NCBI RefSeq assembly: GCF_900312995.1
Contig: NZ_ONZI01000002.1
Span: forward strand, 62,001 to 126,000
DNA: 64,000 nucleotides
Origin: Kushneria phyllosphaerae
Lineage (GTDB): Bacteria > Pseudomonadota > Gammaproteobacteria > Pseudomonadales > Halomonadaceae
Reading direction: 5' to 3'
The translations under genes and the position numbers were made by a program. A model generated the notes under the pieces. The model saw only the letters and a list, made by a program, of their open reading frames with translations. It had not been told where the DNA came from and did no database searches. Every line of letters starts with the position of its first letter. Within the stretch, counting starts at the first letter, position 1. This document shows positions 27,943 to 37,342 of the stretch, piece by piece.

Positions 27943-29832
27943 ATGGAAAACGCTGCGCTTTATCTGGCCCTGATCGGCCTGCTGTCGCTGATGTGTCAAT
28001 GGGCAGCGTGGCGGGTTCACCTGCCTGCCATTTTGCCATTGTTGATTGTCGGCCTGATTGCCGGGCCCGTGACCGGCTGGCTGAATCCCGATGCCATTCT
28101 GGGAGAACTGCTATTTCCACTGGTGTCGCTATCGGTGGCGGTGATTCTGTTTGAAGGCAGTCTCACCCTCAATTACGAAGACCTGCGCGGCCACGGCCGA
28201 ACCGTCATTCGTCTGATTACCTGGGGGGTCATCATTACCGGCGTCATTGGCACGGTGGCAGCCTGGTGGCTTTTGAACATGCCGCTCGAAATTGCCGCCG
28301 TTCTGGGTGGACTACTGGTAGTGACCGGACCCACCGTCGTCATTCCGCTTTTGCAGACGCTGCGAGCCAAGGCCAATCTTTCCCAGATTCTGCGCTGGGA
28401 AGGCATCCTCGTGGATCCGGTCGGGGCACTGCTGGCCGTTTTGATCTACGAATTCGTGGCGCTGGGTCAGGAAAACGGCGCGGCGTCACACACTGTTTTG
28501 CTGTTTGGCCAGACCGTTGGTCTCGGGTTCGGACTCGGTGCGCTGGGCGGCTGGCTCTGGGGCCTTATTCTGCGCCATCACTGGTTGCCGCAGCGGCTGC
28601 ATAACTTCGGCACCCTGATGATCATGCTGACCCTGTTTGCCGGCTCCAACGCATTGTTTGAAGAATCTGGCCTTTTAACCGTGACCGTCATGGGGATCTG
28701 GCTTGCCAACATGCGCGGGATTCCGGTGCGTCCGATCATCGAATTCAAGGAAACGCTGACCGTTTTGCTGGTCTCGGGGCTTTTTATCCTGCTGGCCGCG
28801 CGTATTTCGACCGAGCAGCTGATGACCCTGAACGCGCCGGCCTGGATTTTTCTGGGCGTGCTCATGTTTGTGGCTCGCCCCATTACCGTCTGGATCTGCA
28901 CCATCGGCACCGAACTTCACTGGCGGGAAAAGGCGCTGCTGGCCTGGCTGTCGCCACGCGGTATTGTCGCCGCTGCAGTGGCCTCGCTGTTTGCCATCAA
29001 GCTGGAGAAGGCCGGCGTTGAAGGCGCCGAGATGCTCGTCCCCATTACGTTTCTGGTCATTATCGGCACCGTGGTCATCCAGAGCCTACTTTCAAAACCG
29101 ATCGTCAAGGCATTGAAAGTCAATGAGCCAGACCCTACAGGCTTTCTCATTCTTGGTGCCAACCCGGTCGCCCGCGCCATTGCCAGCGAACTGATGACCA
29201 TGGGGTGGACCGTCCGGCTGACCGACACCAGCTGGGACGCCGTGCAGGAAGCTCGTATGGCCGGCCTGCCGGTGTATTACGGTAACCCGCTCTCGGAGCA
29301 TGCCACCCAGCATCTGGAGCTGACCGGTATTGGCCGACTGCTGCCGCTGTCGCCTTATCGCGAGCTCAACAATCTGGCCGCCCTGCACTTTGAGCATGTT
29401 CTCGGCCACGGCAACGTTTTCCGCCTGGCTGAAGAGTCGGGCAAGCACGCCAAGCGCCAGCAGGATCGTGCGCTGGGTCATCTGCCGCGGCTTTTCAGTG
29501 ACGATGCCACCTTTGCAAAGCTTGCCAGCCTTGTCGCCAACGGTGCCGAGATTCGGGTGGCCAAAATGACTGACAACTTCGGGCTTGAAGAGTATCGCAG
29601 TATTCATGATGCCCGTTTGATGCCGCTGTTTTGTATTGCGGCCAACGGTCGACTGCGCGTGGCCCATACCGATGCTGCCCTGGCCCCGAAACCGGGAGAG
29701 CGCGTGGTCAGCCTGATCTATGCAAACTCTCCCGAGATGCAGCCAGGCGAACGCGAAGAGCGCGCGCGCGAGGAGCAGCGTGTGGCCCCGACGCGCAGTG
29801 ACAGCAGCAACCCGGGTCGACTGCCCTCCTGA
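27943..29832 (+). CDS. Cation:proton antiporter with C-terminal nucleotide-binding domain
   Basis: Inner-membrane sodium (or potassium)/proton exchanger of the CPA superfamily, important for pH and salt homeostasis in halophiles. The 629-residue product has about 12 membrane spans in the first 385 residues, including the signature LGGLLVVTGPTVVIPLL in the middle, followed by a Rossmann TrkA-N-like domain (GFLILGANPVARAIASELM, about 400-418) and a TrkA-C-like tail, then a polar Glu/Arg/Ser end. The upstream in-frame codons are discounted because the ATG at 27943 begins the first membrane span after a GGAA. The transported ion cannot be told from the sequence. Confidence 0.85.
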   Translation: MENAALYLALIGLLSLMCQWAAWRVHLPAILPLLIVGLIAGPVTGWLNPDAILGELLFPLVSLSVAVILFEGSLTLNYEDLRGHGRTVIRLITWGVIITGVIGTVAAWWLLNMPLEIAAVLGGLLVVTGPTVVIPLLQTLRAKANLSQILRWEGILVDPVGALLAVLIYEFVALGQENGAASHTVLLFGQTVGLGFGLGALGGWLWGLILRHHWLPQRLHNFGTLMIMLTLFAGSNALFEESGLLTVTVMGIWLANMRGIPVRPIIEFKETLTVLLVSGLFILLAARISTEQLMTLNAPAWIFLGVLMFVARPITVWICTIGTELHWREKALLAWLSPRGIVAAAVASLFAIKLEKAGVEGAEMLVPITFLVIIGTVVIQSLLSKPIVKALKVNEPDPTGFLILGANPVARAIASELMTMGWTVRLTDTSWDAVQEARMAGLPVYYGNPLSEHATQHLELTGIGRLLPLSPYRELNNLAALHFEHVLGHGNVFRLAEESGKHAKRQQDRALGHLPRLFSDDATFAKLASLVANGAEIRVAKMTDNFGLEEYRSIHDARLMPLFCIAANGRLRVAHTDAALAPKPGERVVSLIYANSPEMQPGEREERAREEQRVAPTRSDSSNPGRLPS

Positions 29833-29891
29833 GCATTAAAAACGGCCGTGGACGACAGCACCCGCACTCGGTCATGACCCTGTTTTGACAC

Positions 29892-29922
29892 AAAAAAAAG
29901 CCTCGCAGTTGCGAGGCTTTTT
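29892..29922. terminator. Bidirectional intrinsic terminator
   Basis: AAAAGCCTCGC and GCGAGGCTTTTT arms with a four-base loop between the antiporter (+) and BCCT (-) genes, with A- and T-runs on both sides. Confidence 0.92.
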
Positions 29923-29955
29923 CATGTGTGCGTCAAGACATCAACGCCGGTGCCA

Positions 29956-31515
29956 TCAGGTTTTGGAGGGACGTTTCTCGGTCGCAATTCCCTGCTCGCG
30001 TGCCATGGCATAGGCCGCCCTTGGCCCGGTCCACAGCAGTGGCAGCAGCAATAGCGATACCGGTACAGCGGCAATTACGATCACGGATTGCAGCGCATTG
30101 ATCCCGCCCTCTCCCATCATCAGAAGCAGTGCCGCAACCACGCCAAAGGAGATGGCCCAGAAAATACGAACAAACGCCGAAGGTCTGGCATCGCCTGTGA
30201 CCGACATCGCGATGGCGTAGGCCATCGAGTCACCGGTCGTGGCCACGAAGATGGTTGTCAGGACCAGAAAGGCCGGAACGATAATGAACGCCAGTGGCAA
30301 CTGACTGGTCACCGCCAGCAGTGCAGCAGGCAGACCACCGGCGGTCAGCGAATCCGACACACTGCCGGGCGATTGCAGCTCATAGAAGATGCCCGAGCCG
30401 CCCAGCGTTGCAAACCAGATATTGGTGGCGATCGGCGCTGTGATGGCCAGTGCGATAACCAGTTCTCTCAGGGTACGGCCCTTCGAGATACGCGCCACAA
30501 ACATCGCCATGGAGGGCACAAAACTGATAAACCAGCCCCAGAAAAAGAGCGTCCACTGCCCCAGCCAGGTCTCGTTTTCACTGCCTCGCAATAGTGACAT
30601 GTCGATGAAATGATCAAGATAGCTGGCAAAGCCTTCCATCATGGAGTGGATGATGAAGGTGCCAGGCCCTACCACCATGATCAGGACAAACAGCGCCAGT
30701 ACGATCCAGACATTGCAGTTAGACAACCACTGAATACCGCGGGACAGCCCGGTTGCAGCAGACAGGGTATAGATGATGACCAGCCCGCCAAGAATGGCCA
30801 GCTGCAGCATATAGCTGTCGGCCCAGCCAAACAGCGTATTAAAGGAATAGGCAAGCTGGGTGGCCAGAAACCCGATGGGGCCGATGGTGCCGGCTGCCAC
30901 ACCCAGGATGCAGATCACATCCGCCACGATGCCCAGCCAGTGCGTTTCGACCTTCTGGCCCAGAAAGGGATATAGCAGCGCCCGCGGACGCAGCCGAATA
31001 CCGCCGTGATAGTGGGCGTGAATCATGACCAGCGCTGACAGCGTGCCCAGACAGGCCCAGGCGCTGAAGCCCCAGTGGAAAAAGGCCTGTGCCAGCGCCG
31101 GGCCAACGGCGGCAGGCGTACTGCCTTCCACACCGTCAAAGGCCGGCGGCGTCGACATGAAATGATAGATCGGCTCGGCGGTCGACCAGAACACGCCACC
31201 CCCGCCCAGCAGGGCGCAGAGAATGACGGCGTGCCAGTTGAAGGTCGACATGGCGACCTCACTTTCATTGCCGCCCAGACGCACATCGCCGTAACGGGTT
31301 AACGCCAGTGCCAGGGCAATGACGAGATTGAGCAACATCCAGAGCTGCCAGTAGGCCCCAAACCAGTGGGTAGACCAGCCGAAGGCGGTATCAATCCAGC
31401 TACTGACCTTGTTGATATCGATGAGTGCTGCGACCACAAACAGCACAAGCAGGCCGCCACTGAGTGCAAATACGATACGTTGACCGCGCACTCGAGCAGA
31501 GTCGGAGGAGGACAT
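29956..31515 (-). CDS. BCCT-family transporter with altered aromatic box
   Basis: A 519-residue member of the betaine/choline/carnitine transporter family with 12 membrane spans. Family marks include AEPIYHF (113-119), FHWGFSAWA (146-154) and FFWGWFISFVP (324-334). In the well-studied BetP the quaternary ammonium group sits in a box of Trp and Tyr in these two segments. Here several box positions differ: Leu156 where BetP has Tyr, and Phe329 and Phe332 where BetP has Trp. The glycine stretch before AEP is LLGGGGVFW rather than the usual AGMGIGLMFWG. This suggests a substrate other than glycine betaine. Start ATG at 31515. Confidence 0.85.
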   Translation of the reverse strand: MSSSDSARVRGQRIVFALSGGLLVLFVVAALIDINKVSSWIDTAFGWSTHWFGAYWQLWMLLNLVIALALALTRYGDVRLGGNESEVAMSTFNWHAVILCALLGGGGVFWSTAEPIYHFMSTPPAFDGVEGSTPAAVGPALAQAFFHWGFSAWACLGTLSALVMIHAHYHGGIRLRPRALLYPFLGQKVETHWLGIVADVICILGVAAGTIGPIGFLATQLAYSFNTLFGWADSYMLQLAILGGLVIIYTLSAATGLSRGIQWLSNCNVWIVLALFVLIMVVGPGTFIIHSMMEGFASYLDHFIDMSLLRGSENETWLGQWTLFFWGWFISFVPSMAMFVARISKGRTLRELVIALAITAPIATNIWFATLGGSGIFYELQSPGSVSDSLTAGGLPAALLAVTSQLPLAFIIVPAFLVLTTIFVATTGDSMAYAIAMSVTGDARPSAFVRIFWAISFGVVAALLLMMGEGGINALQSVIVIAAVPVSLLLLPLLWTGPRAAYAMAREQGIATEKRPSKT

Positions 31516-31754
31516 GAAGGAGGGTCACCATTGGAATCAAAGGTGCTCACCCTACCAATCCATTCCCTTCAGGTATATTCAAATTTCAAATCCATACATA
31601 ATTGCCCGATCGGCAGGCAATCGGCCCGCACTGCCGACCAATGGCCCGTGCGCCCGTGGTTCAATCTGGTAAGGTGTGCGCCATATCGCCCGGGCAACGC
31701 GACAGAGCGCTGTTCCCTGGAACAATCAACAATACATACCGGGAGTTGCTGAAC

Positions 31755-32975
31755 ATGCAAATTCTGATGGGACTGGTCGGCATCGTGTTCGTGCTGGCCG
31801 TCGCCTTTATCTTTTCCGAAAATCGCCGCGCCATTCGTTTTCGCACCGTTTTCTGGGCTTTTGTCCTGCAGGCGGGGTTTGCCCTGTTTGTCCTTTATGT
31901 GCCGGTGGGTCAACACATTCTGATGGGCATGTCAGGTGGCGTTCAGGCCGTCATCGACAGCGCCGGCGATGGCATCGCCTTTCTGTTCGGGTCGCTGGCC
32001 GGCGGCAACAATGGCTTCATCTTTGCCATCCAGGTGCTCTCGGTCATTGTCTTTTTCTCCTCGCTGGTCTCCGTACTCTATTACGTGGGCATCATGCGCT
32101 GGGTCGTCAATATTCTGGGGGGTGGCATCCAGAAGCTGATGGGTACCAGTCGACCGGAATCCCTGTCCGCGGCGGCCAACATCTTTGTCGGTCAGACGGA
32201 GGCCCCGCTGGTCATTCGCCCCTTTATTGCCAATATGACCCGCTCGGAGCTTTTCGCCGTCATGGTCGGCGGTCTTGCAAGCGTCGCCGGCGGCGTGCTG
32301 GCCGGTTATGCTGCCATGGGGGTCAATCTTCAGTATCTGATTGCCGCCTCTTTCATGTCGGCGCCCGGTGGGCTTTTGATGGCCAAAATGATGCTGCCGG
32401 AAACCGAAACGCCCCAGCATGACACCAATGTATCGACTGCTGAAAACGATGAGAAGCTGGCCAACGTCATTGATGCGGCTGCCACCGGCGCCAGCACCGG
32501 GGTACAGCTGGCACTCAACGTCGGCGGCATGCTGCTGGCCTTTGTCAGTCTGATTGCCCTTGCCAACGCCATTCTCACGGGCATCGGCGGGCTGTTCGGC
32601 TTTGAAGACCTTACCCTGCAGCTGATTCTGGGTTACATCTTCTCGCCGGTGGCATGGCTGATCGGGGTTCCCTGGTCGGAAGCGGTGGCGGCCGGCAACT
32701 TTATCGGTCAGAAAACGATTCTTAACGAGTTCGTGGCCTTTGCCTCCTTTACAGGGTTTGAAGGCAATCTCAGCGAACACACCCGCGCCATTATCACCTT
32801 TGCCCTGTGCGGCTTTGCCAACATTTCCTCCATCGCCATTTTGATGGGCGGACTGGCCGTCATGGCCCCTTCGCGCCGTGGTGATGTGGCACGACTGGGG
32901 CCAAAGGCGATTCTGGCCGGCACGCTCTCCAACCTGATGAGTGCCTCGCTTGCAGGCCTGTTTCTATCGCTTTAA
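31755..32975 (+). CDS. NupC-type concentrative nucleoside transporter
   Basis: Sodium- or proton-driven nucleoside uptake across the inner membrane. The 406-residue product has the CNT pattern: N-terminal spans (LMGLVGIVFVLAVAFIF), the conserved GQTEAPLVIRPFI (about 152-164), VGGLASVAGGVLAGYAAMGV, and SAPGGLLMAKMMLPE. The ORF is open 51 codons earlier, but the ATG at 31755 follows GGGAG and begins the first span. It is divergent from the BCCT gene with about 240 bases between. A Tsx-like outer membrane channel at 60.2 kb could supply the same substrates. Confidence 0.9.
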   Translation: MQILMGLVGIVFVLAVAFIFSENRRAIRFRTVFWAFVLQAGFALFVLYVPVGQHILMGMSGGVQAVIDSAGDGIAFLFGSLAGGNNGFIFAIQVLSVIVFFSSLVSVLYYVGIMRWVVNILGGGIQKLMGTSRPESLSAAANIFVGQTEAPLVIRPFIANMTRSELFAVMVGGLASVAGGVLAGYAAMGVNLQYLIAASFMSAPGGLLMAKMMLPETETPQHDTNVSTAENDEKLANVIDAAATGASTGVQLALNVGGMLLAFVSLIALANAILTGIGGLFGFEDLTLQLILGYIFSPVAWLIGVPWSEAVAAGNFIGQKTILNEFVAFASFTGFEGNLSEHTRAIITFALCGFANISSIAILMGGLAVMAPSRRGDVARLGPKAILAGTLSNLMSASLAGLFLSL

Positions 32976-33023
32976 GACTGCGACACCACGACAACATGCG
33001 CTCAGCCAACAGGACGCCATGAC

Positions 33024-33632
33024 ATGAGTAACGACGAACAGCGTCAGGCGCGCCATCAGCGCGCCATGGAAAAACTGAAAAGCCACGTGGATGAACGGGT
33101 GGCCAACGCCAGTGAAGAGCGCGGGCAGCTGCTGGTCTTTACCGGTAACGGCAAGGGCAAGACCACAGCCGCCTGGGGCACGGTGACCCGGGCACTGGGC
33201 TACGGCTATGGCGTGGGGGTCATTCAGTTCATCAAGGGCGAGTGGGAGTGCGGCGAGCGTGAACGCCTGCAGGAAGATCCGAACCTTCAGGTGGCCACCA
33301 TGGGTACCGGCTTTACATGGGACACCCAGAATCGGGAGACCGACCGCCAAGCCTGCGAAAAAGTCTGGCAGGATGCCAGCAGAATGCTGAGCGACCCGAT
33401 GATCTATCTGGTCGTGCTCGACGAGATCACCTATATGCTGAAATTCGGCTATCTCGATATCGAGGCGGTGAAGACTGCCCTGCAACATCGCCCGACCGAG
33501 CAGAGTGTCATCGTCACCGGTCGCAATGCCCATCGCGAGCTGATGGCCATGGCCGACACCATCACCGAAATGCAGGAAACCCGCCATGCCTTCAATAACG
33601 GTCTAAAGGCACGACGCGGCCTCGACTACTGA
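33024..33632 (+). CDS. cobO: Cob(I)yrinic acid a,c-diamide adenosyltransferase
   Basis: Adenosylates the corrinoid cobalt to make the coenzyme B12 form, in de novo synthesis or salvage (BtuR/CobO/CobA type). The 202-residue length is typical. The P-loop GNGKGKTT (41-48) is intact, followed by GVGVIQFIKGEW and the Walker B-like VVLDEITYMLKFGY; the ARRGLDY C-terminus is typical of the family. The ATG lies 48 bases after the NupC-type gene. The following convergent binding-protein gene could belong to corrinoid uptake. Confidence 0.94.
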   Translation: MSNDEQRQARHQRAMEKLKSHVDERVANASEERGQLLVFTGNGKGKTTAAWGTVTRALGYGYGVGVIQFIKGEWECGERERLQEDPNLQVATMGTGFTWDTQNRETDRQACEKVWQDASRMLSDPMIYLVVLDEITYMLKFGYLDIEAVKTALQHRPTEQSVIVTGRNAHRELMAMADTITEMQETRHAFNNGLKARRGLDY

Positions 33633-33659
33633 CCTCAGAACCCCATGCGGCGGGCCGCT

Positions 33660-34766
33660 CTAGCCTTTGAGGTCGATCCAGAGCGAGCCCGTGAACGGGT
33701 CACTGATGTAGTGCTCGTTGATCTCCTCCAGTGTCCTGTGAGCATCGATATCCTGAAAGCGGTCGGGATAACTCCATTTGGCCATCTCTTCGAGCACCAG
33801 AATATTGAGCGGTGTATTGATGAGGTGGTGATACAGACCATGCACCCTGCCGTTTTCAACAGCGCTTAAATGGCCAATGAGGGGTCGCTCAAGGATGTGC
33901 TTCAAGGATTGCATGGCCTCCCTGTCACTGACATCCGGCCCCAGCACCAGACCGTTGACGCGACGCAGATAGCCCCCACCGGTGGCAATATAGACATCGG
34001 GGTCGCGCGTCAGAACATACTCGGGGTCAATACGTCCGCTTTTGCCCTTGAGCACGTCAGCACCGATATTGTCCACGTTCAGACGTTTGGCGAAGTAATC
34101 AAAGCTGCCCTGTCCGGGGGAGTTGCAGCACTCGTTCATGCCGGCATGGGCCTCGATCATGACCGTTGGCCTGTCGGCTTCCGGCACCACCTTGACCCGA
34201 TCCAGTACGGCCTGACGTTTTTTCTCATAGAAGCTGATATAGCGCTCTGCCTGATCCTCACGTCCAAGCAGCGTGCCCAGTGCCCGCAGGCTGGGAACGG
34301 TGTCGTCCAGCGGATCGGTGGCAAAATCGATGAATACGACCGGGATGCCTGCCGCATCCAGCTGATGCATGAGCTCCTGCCCCTGAGAGACCGGTATCTG
34401 TGAACGGCTCAGCACGACAGCGTCGGGGTTCATCGAGATGATCTTTTCAACCGAAATGCTGCCCGGCCCGGGCCCATCTCCGACAATGGGCAGGTCATCA
34501 AGCTGTGGCGCACGCTTGTGATAGATCTCATAGAGTTCGGGCGAGCGTTTCATGTCACTGCCCCATCCCAGCAGCCAGTGCGCCGGGTTCTTGTCAAGCA
34601 GCGACAATGCGATCAGCTGACGCCCTTCGGCCAGCACGATGTGTTCTGCTGGTTTTTCAAGGGTGACATCCCGGCCCTCAATATCGTGCACCGTGATGTC
34701 TGCCTGCGCCGACAATGAAAAGACGCCCAGCGCGAGACCTGCAAGCCATTGTTTACTCAAGTGCAT
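33660..34766 (-). CDS. Periplasmic metal-chelate/corrinoid-type binding protein
   Basis: A 368-residue exported binding protein of the helical-backbone type (FhuD/BtuF superfamily) used by ABC importers of siderophores, heme or cobalamin. Signal peptide about 1-21 (MHLSKQWLAGLALGVFSLSA...). The family pattern is clear: VHDIEGRDVTLEKPAEHIVLAEGRQLIALSLL, then MNPDAVVLSRSQ and GIPVVFIDFATDPLDDTVPSLRALG in the middle. No permease or ATPase gene is adjacent. Its neighbour cobO suggests a corrinoid, but iron chelates are just as possible. The start overlaps a short upstream ORF. The ribosome site of its own is weak (CAGG directly before the ATG), suggesting translational coupling. Confidence 0.8.
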   Translation of the reverse strand: MHLSKQWLAGLALGVFSLSAQADITVHDIEGRDVTLEKPAEHIVLAEGRQLIALSLLDKNPAHWLLGWGSDMKRSPELYEIYHKRAPQLDDLPIVGDGPGPGSISVEKIISMNPDAVVLSRSQIPVSQGQELMHQLDAAGIPVVFIDFATDPLDDTVPSLRALGTLLGREDQAERYISFYEKKRQAVLDRVKVVPEADRPTVMIEAHAGMNECCNSPGQGSFDYFAKRLNVDNIGADVLKGKSGRIDPEYVLTRDPDVYIATGGGYLRRVNGLVLGPDVSDREAMQSLKHILERPLIGHLSAVENGRVHGLYHHLINTPLNILVLEEMAKWSYPDRFQDIDAHRTLEEINEHYISDPFTGSLWIDLKG

Positions 34767-34837
34767 CCTGATGGTTTGTCCTGACTGATCAAAAAAAGGG
34801 AGCGTGTTATAGGGGCGGTGGCCGCCGTATTCATCAT
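34757..34837 (-). CDS. Overlapping 26-residue leader ORF ahead of the binding protein
   Basis: The ORF starts ATG-ATG-AAT after a perfect AAGGAGG ribosome site and ends TGC-ACT-TGA. Its stop lies 10 bases inside the binding-protein start region (34766-34757). The product, MMNTAATAPITRSLFLISQD..., has no known likeness. Because the binding-protein gene has only a weak ribosome site, this leader probably sets its translation by coupling. Whether the peptide itself does anything is unknown. Confidence 0.5.
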   Translation of the reverse strand: MMNTAATAPITRSLFLISQDKPSGCT

Positions 34838-35052
34838 GATCCTGCCTCCTTGATGAGGCAAATCTCACGTCGACTTGACAGGCACTTTTCTTAAGTACAT
34901 TGAGAAATCTTGCATAAAGAGCGTTGTACTTCATGCGACAGCCTCTTTACTATCTCACGAAGTATTGTCCTCCAGGGTCATTTCGGATCCCTTTTGACAC
35001 CGTCACCGCCTTTTTTGCGTGCTGATGGCGCCTTTTATGGAGTCTTAACCCA

Positions 35053-35823
35053 ATGTCTGTTTCACTGCGCCTCCCGACGCTTCTGGCCCTGCTCGCCATG
35101 AGCCTTCCCGTACTCCCTGTCACGGCAGCAGAAGCTCCCGCTTCCAGACAGATTGAGGTACAGGCCAGCGCCAGTATCGATGTACTGCCAGACCGCGCCA
35201 CCCTGAATGCGGTCCTTGTGGAAGCAACCCCTCTGGTCGAGATGGGCGGCCAACACGATAATGATGCCACGACCAGCGCTCGTGAGAAGCTGGAAAAACG
35301 CAGCACTGCCCTGATCAAGGCATTGCGCAAAATGGGCATTGATAATGACCACCTTCATGCCGGCAATCTGAGCGTCTACAACGAACAGCAACTGCAGGGC
35401 GATGATCAGGCAGCGCCCCTGAAAGAGCGCGTGGTTATCGAGCGCAAGCTTGATATCGATGTCAACGACCTGACAGCGTTGCCCGGTATCATTGATGCGC
35501 TGTTCACCAATGGGATTGATCGCCTGGAAGGCATTCGCTACGACGTCAGTGACCGGGAAGGCGTTGAGGACAAGGCCCTGAAACAGGCGCTGGCACGGGC
35601 CCATCAGAAGGCAGAGCTGATGGCCAATGCCCTGTCTGTGACACTGGGCGATGTCGAGCGCATTCAGGAAACCCGCTCACCCGTTCTGCGCCCGATGATG
35701 ATGGCGACAGCACGTACCGAGCAGGCCGACAGTGCCACTTATACCCCGGGCACCATCATCGTGGATGCCGGTGTGCTGGTGAACTGGTCGCTTGACGCGT
35801 CACCGACAAAAAACACGAACTGA
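35053..35823 (+). CDS. Periplasmic SIMPL-domain (DUF541) protein
   Basis: A 256-residue exported protein with signal peptide (1-26, cleavage after TAA or VTA) and the SIMPL domain: IEVQASASIDVLPDRATLNAVL, the internal REKLEKRSTALIKALRKMGID and the C-terminal LKQALARAHQKAELMANAL. YggE-like members are implicated in oxidative stress or membrane signalling. Start at the ATG following a short purine stretch. It is divergent from the binding-protein gene; the 285-base gap contains the leader ORF and a TTGACA hexamer at 34875. Confidence 0.85.
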   Translation: MSVSLRLPTLLALLAMSLPVLPVTAAEAPASRQIEVQASASIDVLPDRATLNAVLVEATPLVEMGGQHDNDATTSAREKLEKRSTALIKALRKMGIDNDHLHAGNLSVYNEQQLQGDDQAAPLKERVVIERKLDIDVNDLTALPGIIDALFTNGIDRLEGIRYDVSDREGVEDKALKQALARAHQKAELMANALSVTLGDVERIQETRSPVLRPMMMATARTEQADSATYTPGTIIVDAGVLVNWSLDASPTKNTN

Positions 35824-36010
35824 CACCTCGGGCAGCTATTGCCCCTGATGCCCCCGACCTGCTGGGGCCAAAGGCCTGTCCTGTCGACGGACGGGCCCAT
35901 GGAAATATGTGGTGTACTCAAGGCACGTCCCTGTTGCTTCCCGCGTCGTTGTTCACAACGCCTGTGGGCAGCACTGAGGCACCGTGCTCATGAGCAGCCC
36001 CGTATTGCAT

Positions 36011-36027
36011 GCTCTACCCTGTAGAGC
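36011..36027. promoter_or_regulatory. LysR-type inverted repeat ahead of the ArgP-like gene
   Basis: GCTCTAC-CCT-GTAGAGC, seven-base arms around three bases. It contains the T-N11-A pattern (T36013, A36025) typical of LysR regulator binding. It ends 38 bases before the regulator start, suitable for autoregulation. Confidence 0.45.
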
Positions 36028-36065
36028 TGTTGGATGGAACCACTGGATAATGCGGCTTGGCAGGT

Positions 36066-36980
36066 ATGCTCGACTATAAACTTCTTGAGGCGCTGGGCGC
36101 CGTTGTAGACCAGGCAGGATTTGAGCGCGGCGCTCAGGTATTGGGGCTGACCCAGTCCGCCGTATCACAGAGAATCAAGCTGCTGGAGGCGCGTCTGGGC
36201 CAGCCGGTACTCATTCGCGCCCCGCGTATTGCGCCTACCGATCTGGGCAAGCGCCTTCTCAATCATATTCAGCAGGTTCGACTGCTGGAGCATGATCTGC
36301 TCGATTATGTGCCCTCACTTGGCGATCGCGAACAGCGTCTTCGTATTGCACTCAATGCCGACAGCCTCGCCACCTGGTGGGCCGAAGCTGTCGAAGATTT
36401 CTTTCGTGACCATCGGGTCATGTTCGATCTGGTCGTTGAGGATCAGGAAACCGCCCTCAAGCGTATGCGCGACGGTGAAGTGGCGGCCTGTCTGTGCATG
36501 ACGCCCCGCTCGATTCAGGGCGCCCGCGCCCGTCCGCTGGGTGGCATGCGCTATAGGCCACTGGCCACACCCGAGTTCATGGCCCGCTATTTTCCCAACG
36601 GGCTGGACCGAATCGCCTTGGCCGAGGCGCCTGCCGTGGTCTTTGGTCCCGATGATCGACTGCAGCAGCGCTATATTGCCAACCATGGCGTAACAGCGCC
36701 TTTTCCGCATCATCTGTGCCCGTCTTCAGAAGGGTTTTATCAGATGATTCGATCCGGCATTGGCTATGGTCTGGTACCCGAAATTCAGGCCCAGGCCGCC
36801 ATCGATAAAGGCGAGCTGGTCGACCTTGAAACCAGTTCTGACGTTATCGTGCCGTTGTACTGGCATTACTGGCGCCAGGGTGGGAATATTCTGGAAGCGT
36901 TGACCCAGCATTTGACCCAGCATGCGCGGCGCTGGCTGACCGACCTTGACGGTTTTGACAACCCATCAGGAGTGCTCTGA
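36066..36980 (+). CDS. argP: LysR-family regulator, ArgP (IciA) type
   Basis: Transcription regulator responding to basic amino acids; in E. coli it activates the arginine exporter argO and lysine genes. The 304-residue product has the N-terminal helix-turn-helix (LDYKLLEALGAVVDQAGFERGAQVLGLTQSAVSQRIKLLE) and the co-inducer domain with CMTPRSIQGARARPLGGMRY, the ArgP-type signature. The ATG at 36066 is chosen over an in-frame TTG nine bases earlier. No argO exporter is adjacent. A perfect inverted repeat with T-N11-A spacing lies just upstream. Confidence 0.88.
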   Translation: MLDYKLLEALGAVVDQAGFERGAQVLGLTQSAVSQRIKLLEARLGQPVLIRAPRIAPTDLGKRLLNHIQQVRLLEHDLLDYVPSLGDREQRLRIALNADSLATWWAEAVEDFFRDHRVMFDLVVEDQETALKRMRDGEVAACLCMTPRSIQGARARPLGGMRYRPLATPEFMARYFPNGLDRIALAEAPAVVFGPDDRLQQRYIANHGVTAPFPHHLCPSSEGFYQMIRSGIGYGLVPEIQAQAAIDKGELVDLETSSDVIVPLYWHYWRQGGNILEALTQHLTQHARRWLTDLDGFDNPSGVL

Positions 36981-36982
36981 TC

Positions 36983-37342
36983 ATGCGTATCCCTCCTGTG
37001 GCGAAATCTACAGTGGTCTGTGCCTGTATACTGCTGCTGCCCGGCCTGCTGTCGTCCTGCAGTACAGCCGAACAGGACAACAGCCAGGGAGGGGACACTC
37101 TGGTCGTCACCGCCGGCGCCACGGATGAACCGACTGCCAGAGCCCACGCCATGGAGACCGGCCAGCACCTGTGCCTGTCGCGCGGCGGCCGACAGGCCAG
37201 CATGGTGGATATGCAGACAACGCCGCCGGCCATGACCACCATGGATGATGACTCAAAGGCCAGTTCCACCACGGATGCCCTTGAAGCGGCCACCTCGGAA
37301 GGTGATATCTGGCGCGCTAAACTGACCCTTCGCTGTCGCTGA
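36983..37342 (+). CDS. Small lipoprotein, unknown function
   Basis: A 119-residue product with a type II signal peptide: basic N-terminus, hydrophobic stretch (VVCACILLLPGLLSS) and lipobox LSSC near 26. The mature part is polar, Thr/Ala/Met-rich, without a known domain. It has four cysteines in all, including one at the end of the protein (LRCR). The gene begins three bases after the argP stop, so it is probably cotranscribed, but a functional link is not apparent. It converges with the next gene, overlapping its end by 26 bases. Confidence 0.65.
   Translation: MRIPPVAKSTVVCACILLLPGLLSSCSTAEQDNSQGGDTLVVTAGATDEPTARAHAMETGQHLCLSRGGRQASMVDMQTTPPAMTTMDDDSKASSTTDALEAATSEGDIWRAKLTLRCR

Noticed and set aside
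33633..35052. Cobalamin riboswitch near cobO or the binding-protein gene
   Set aside because: No B12-box-like element or suitable leader length was seen by eye; a covariance-model search would decide.
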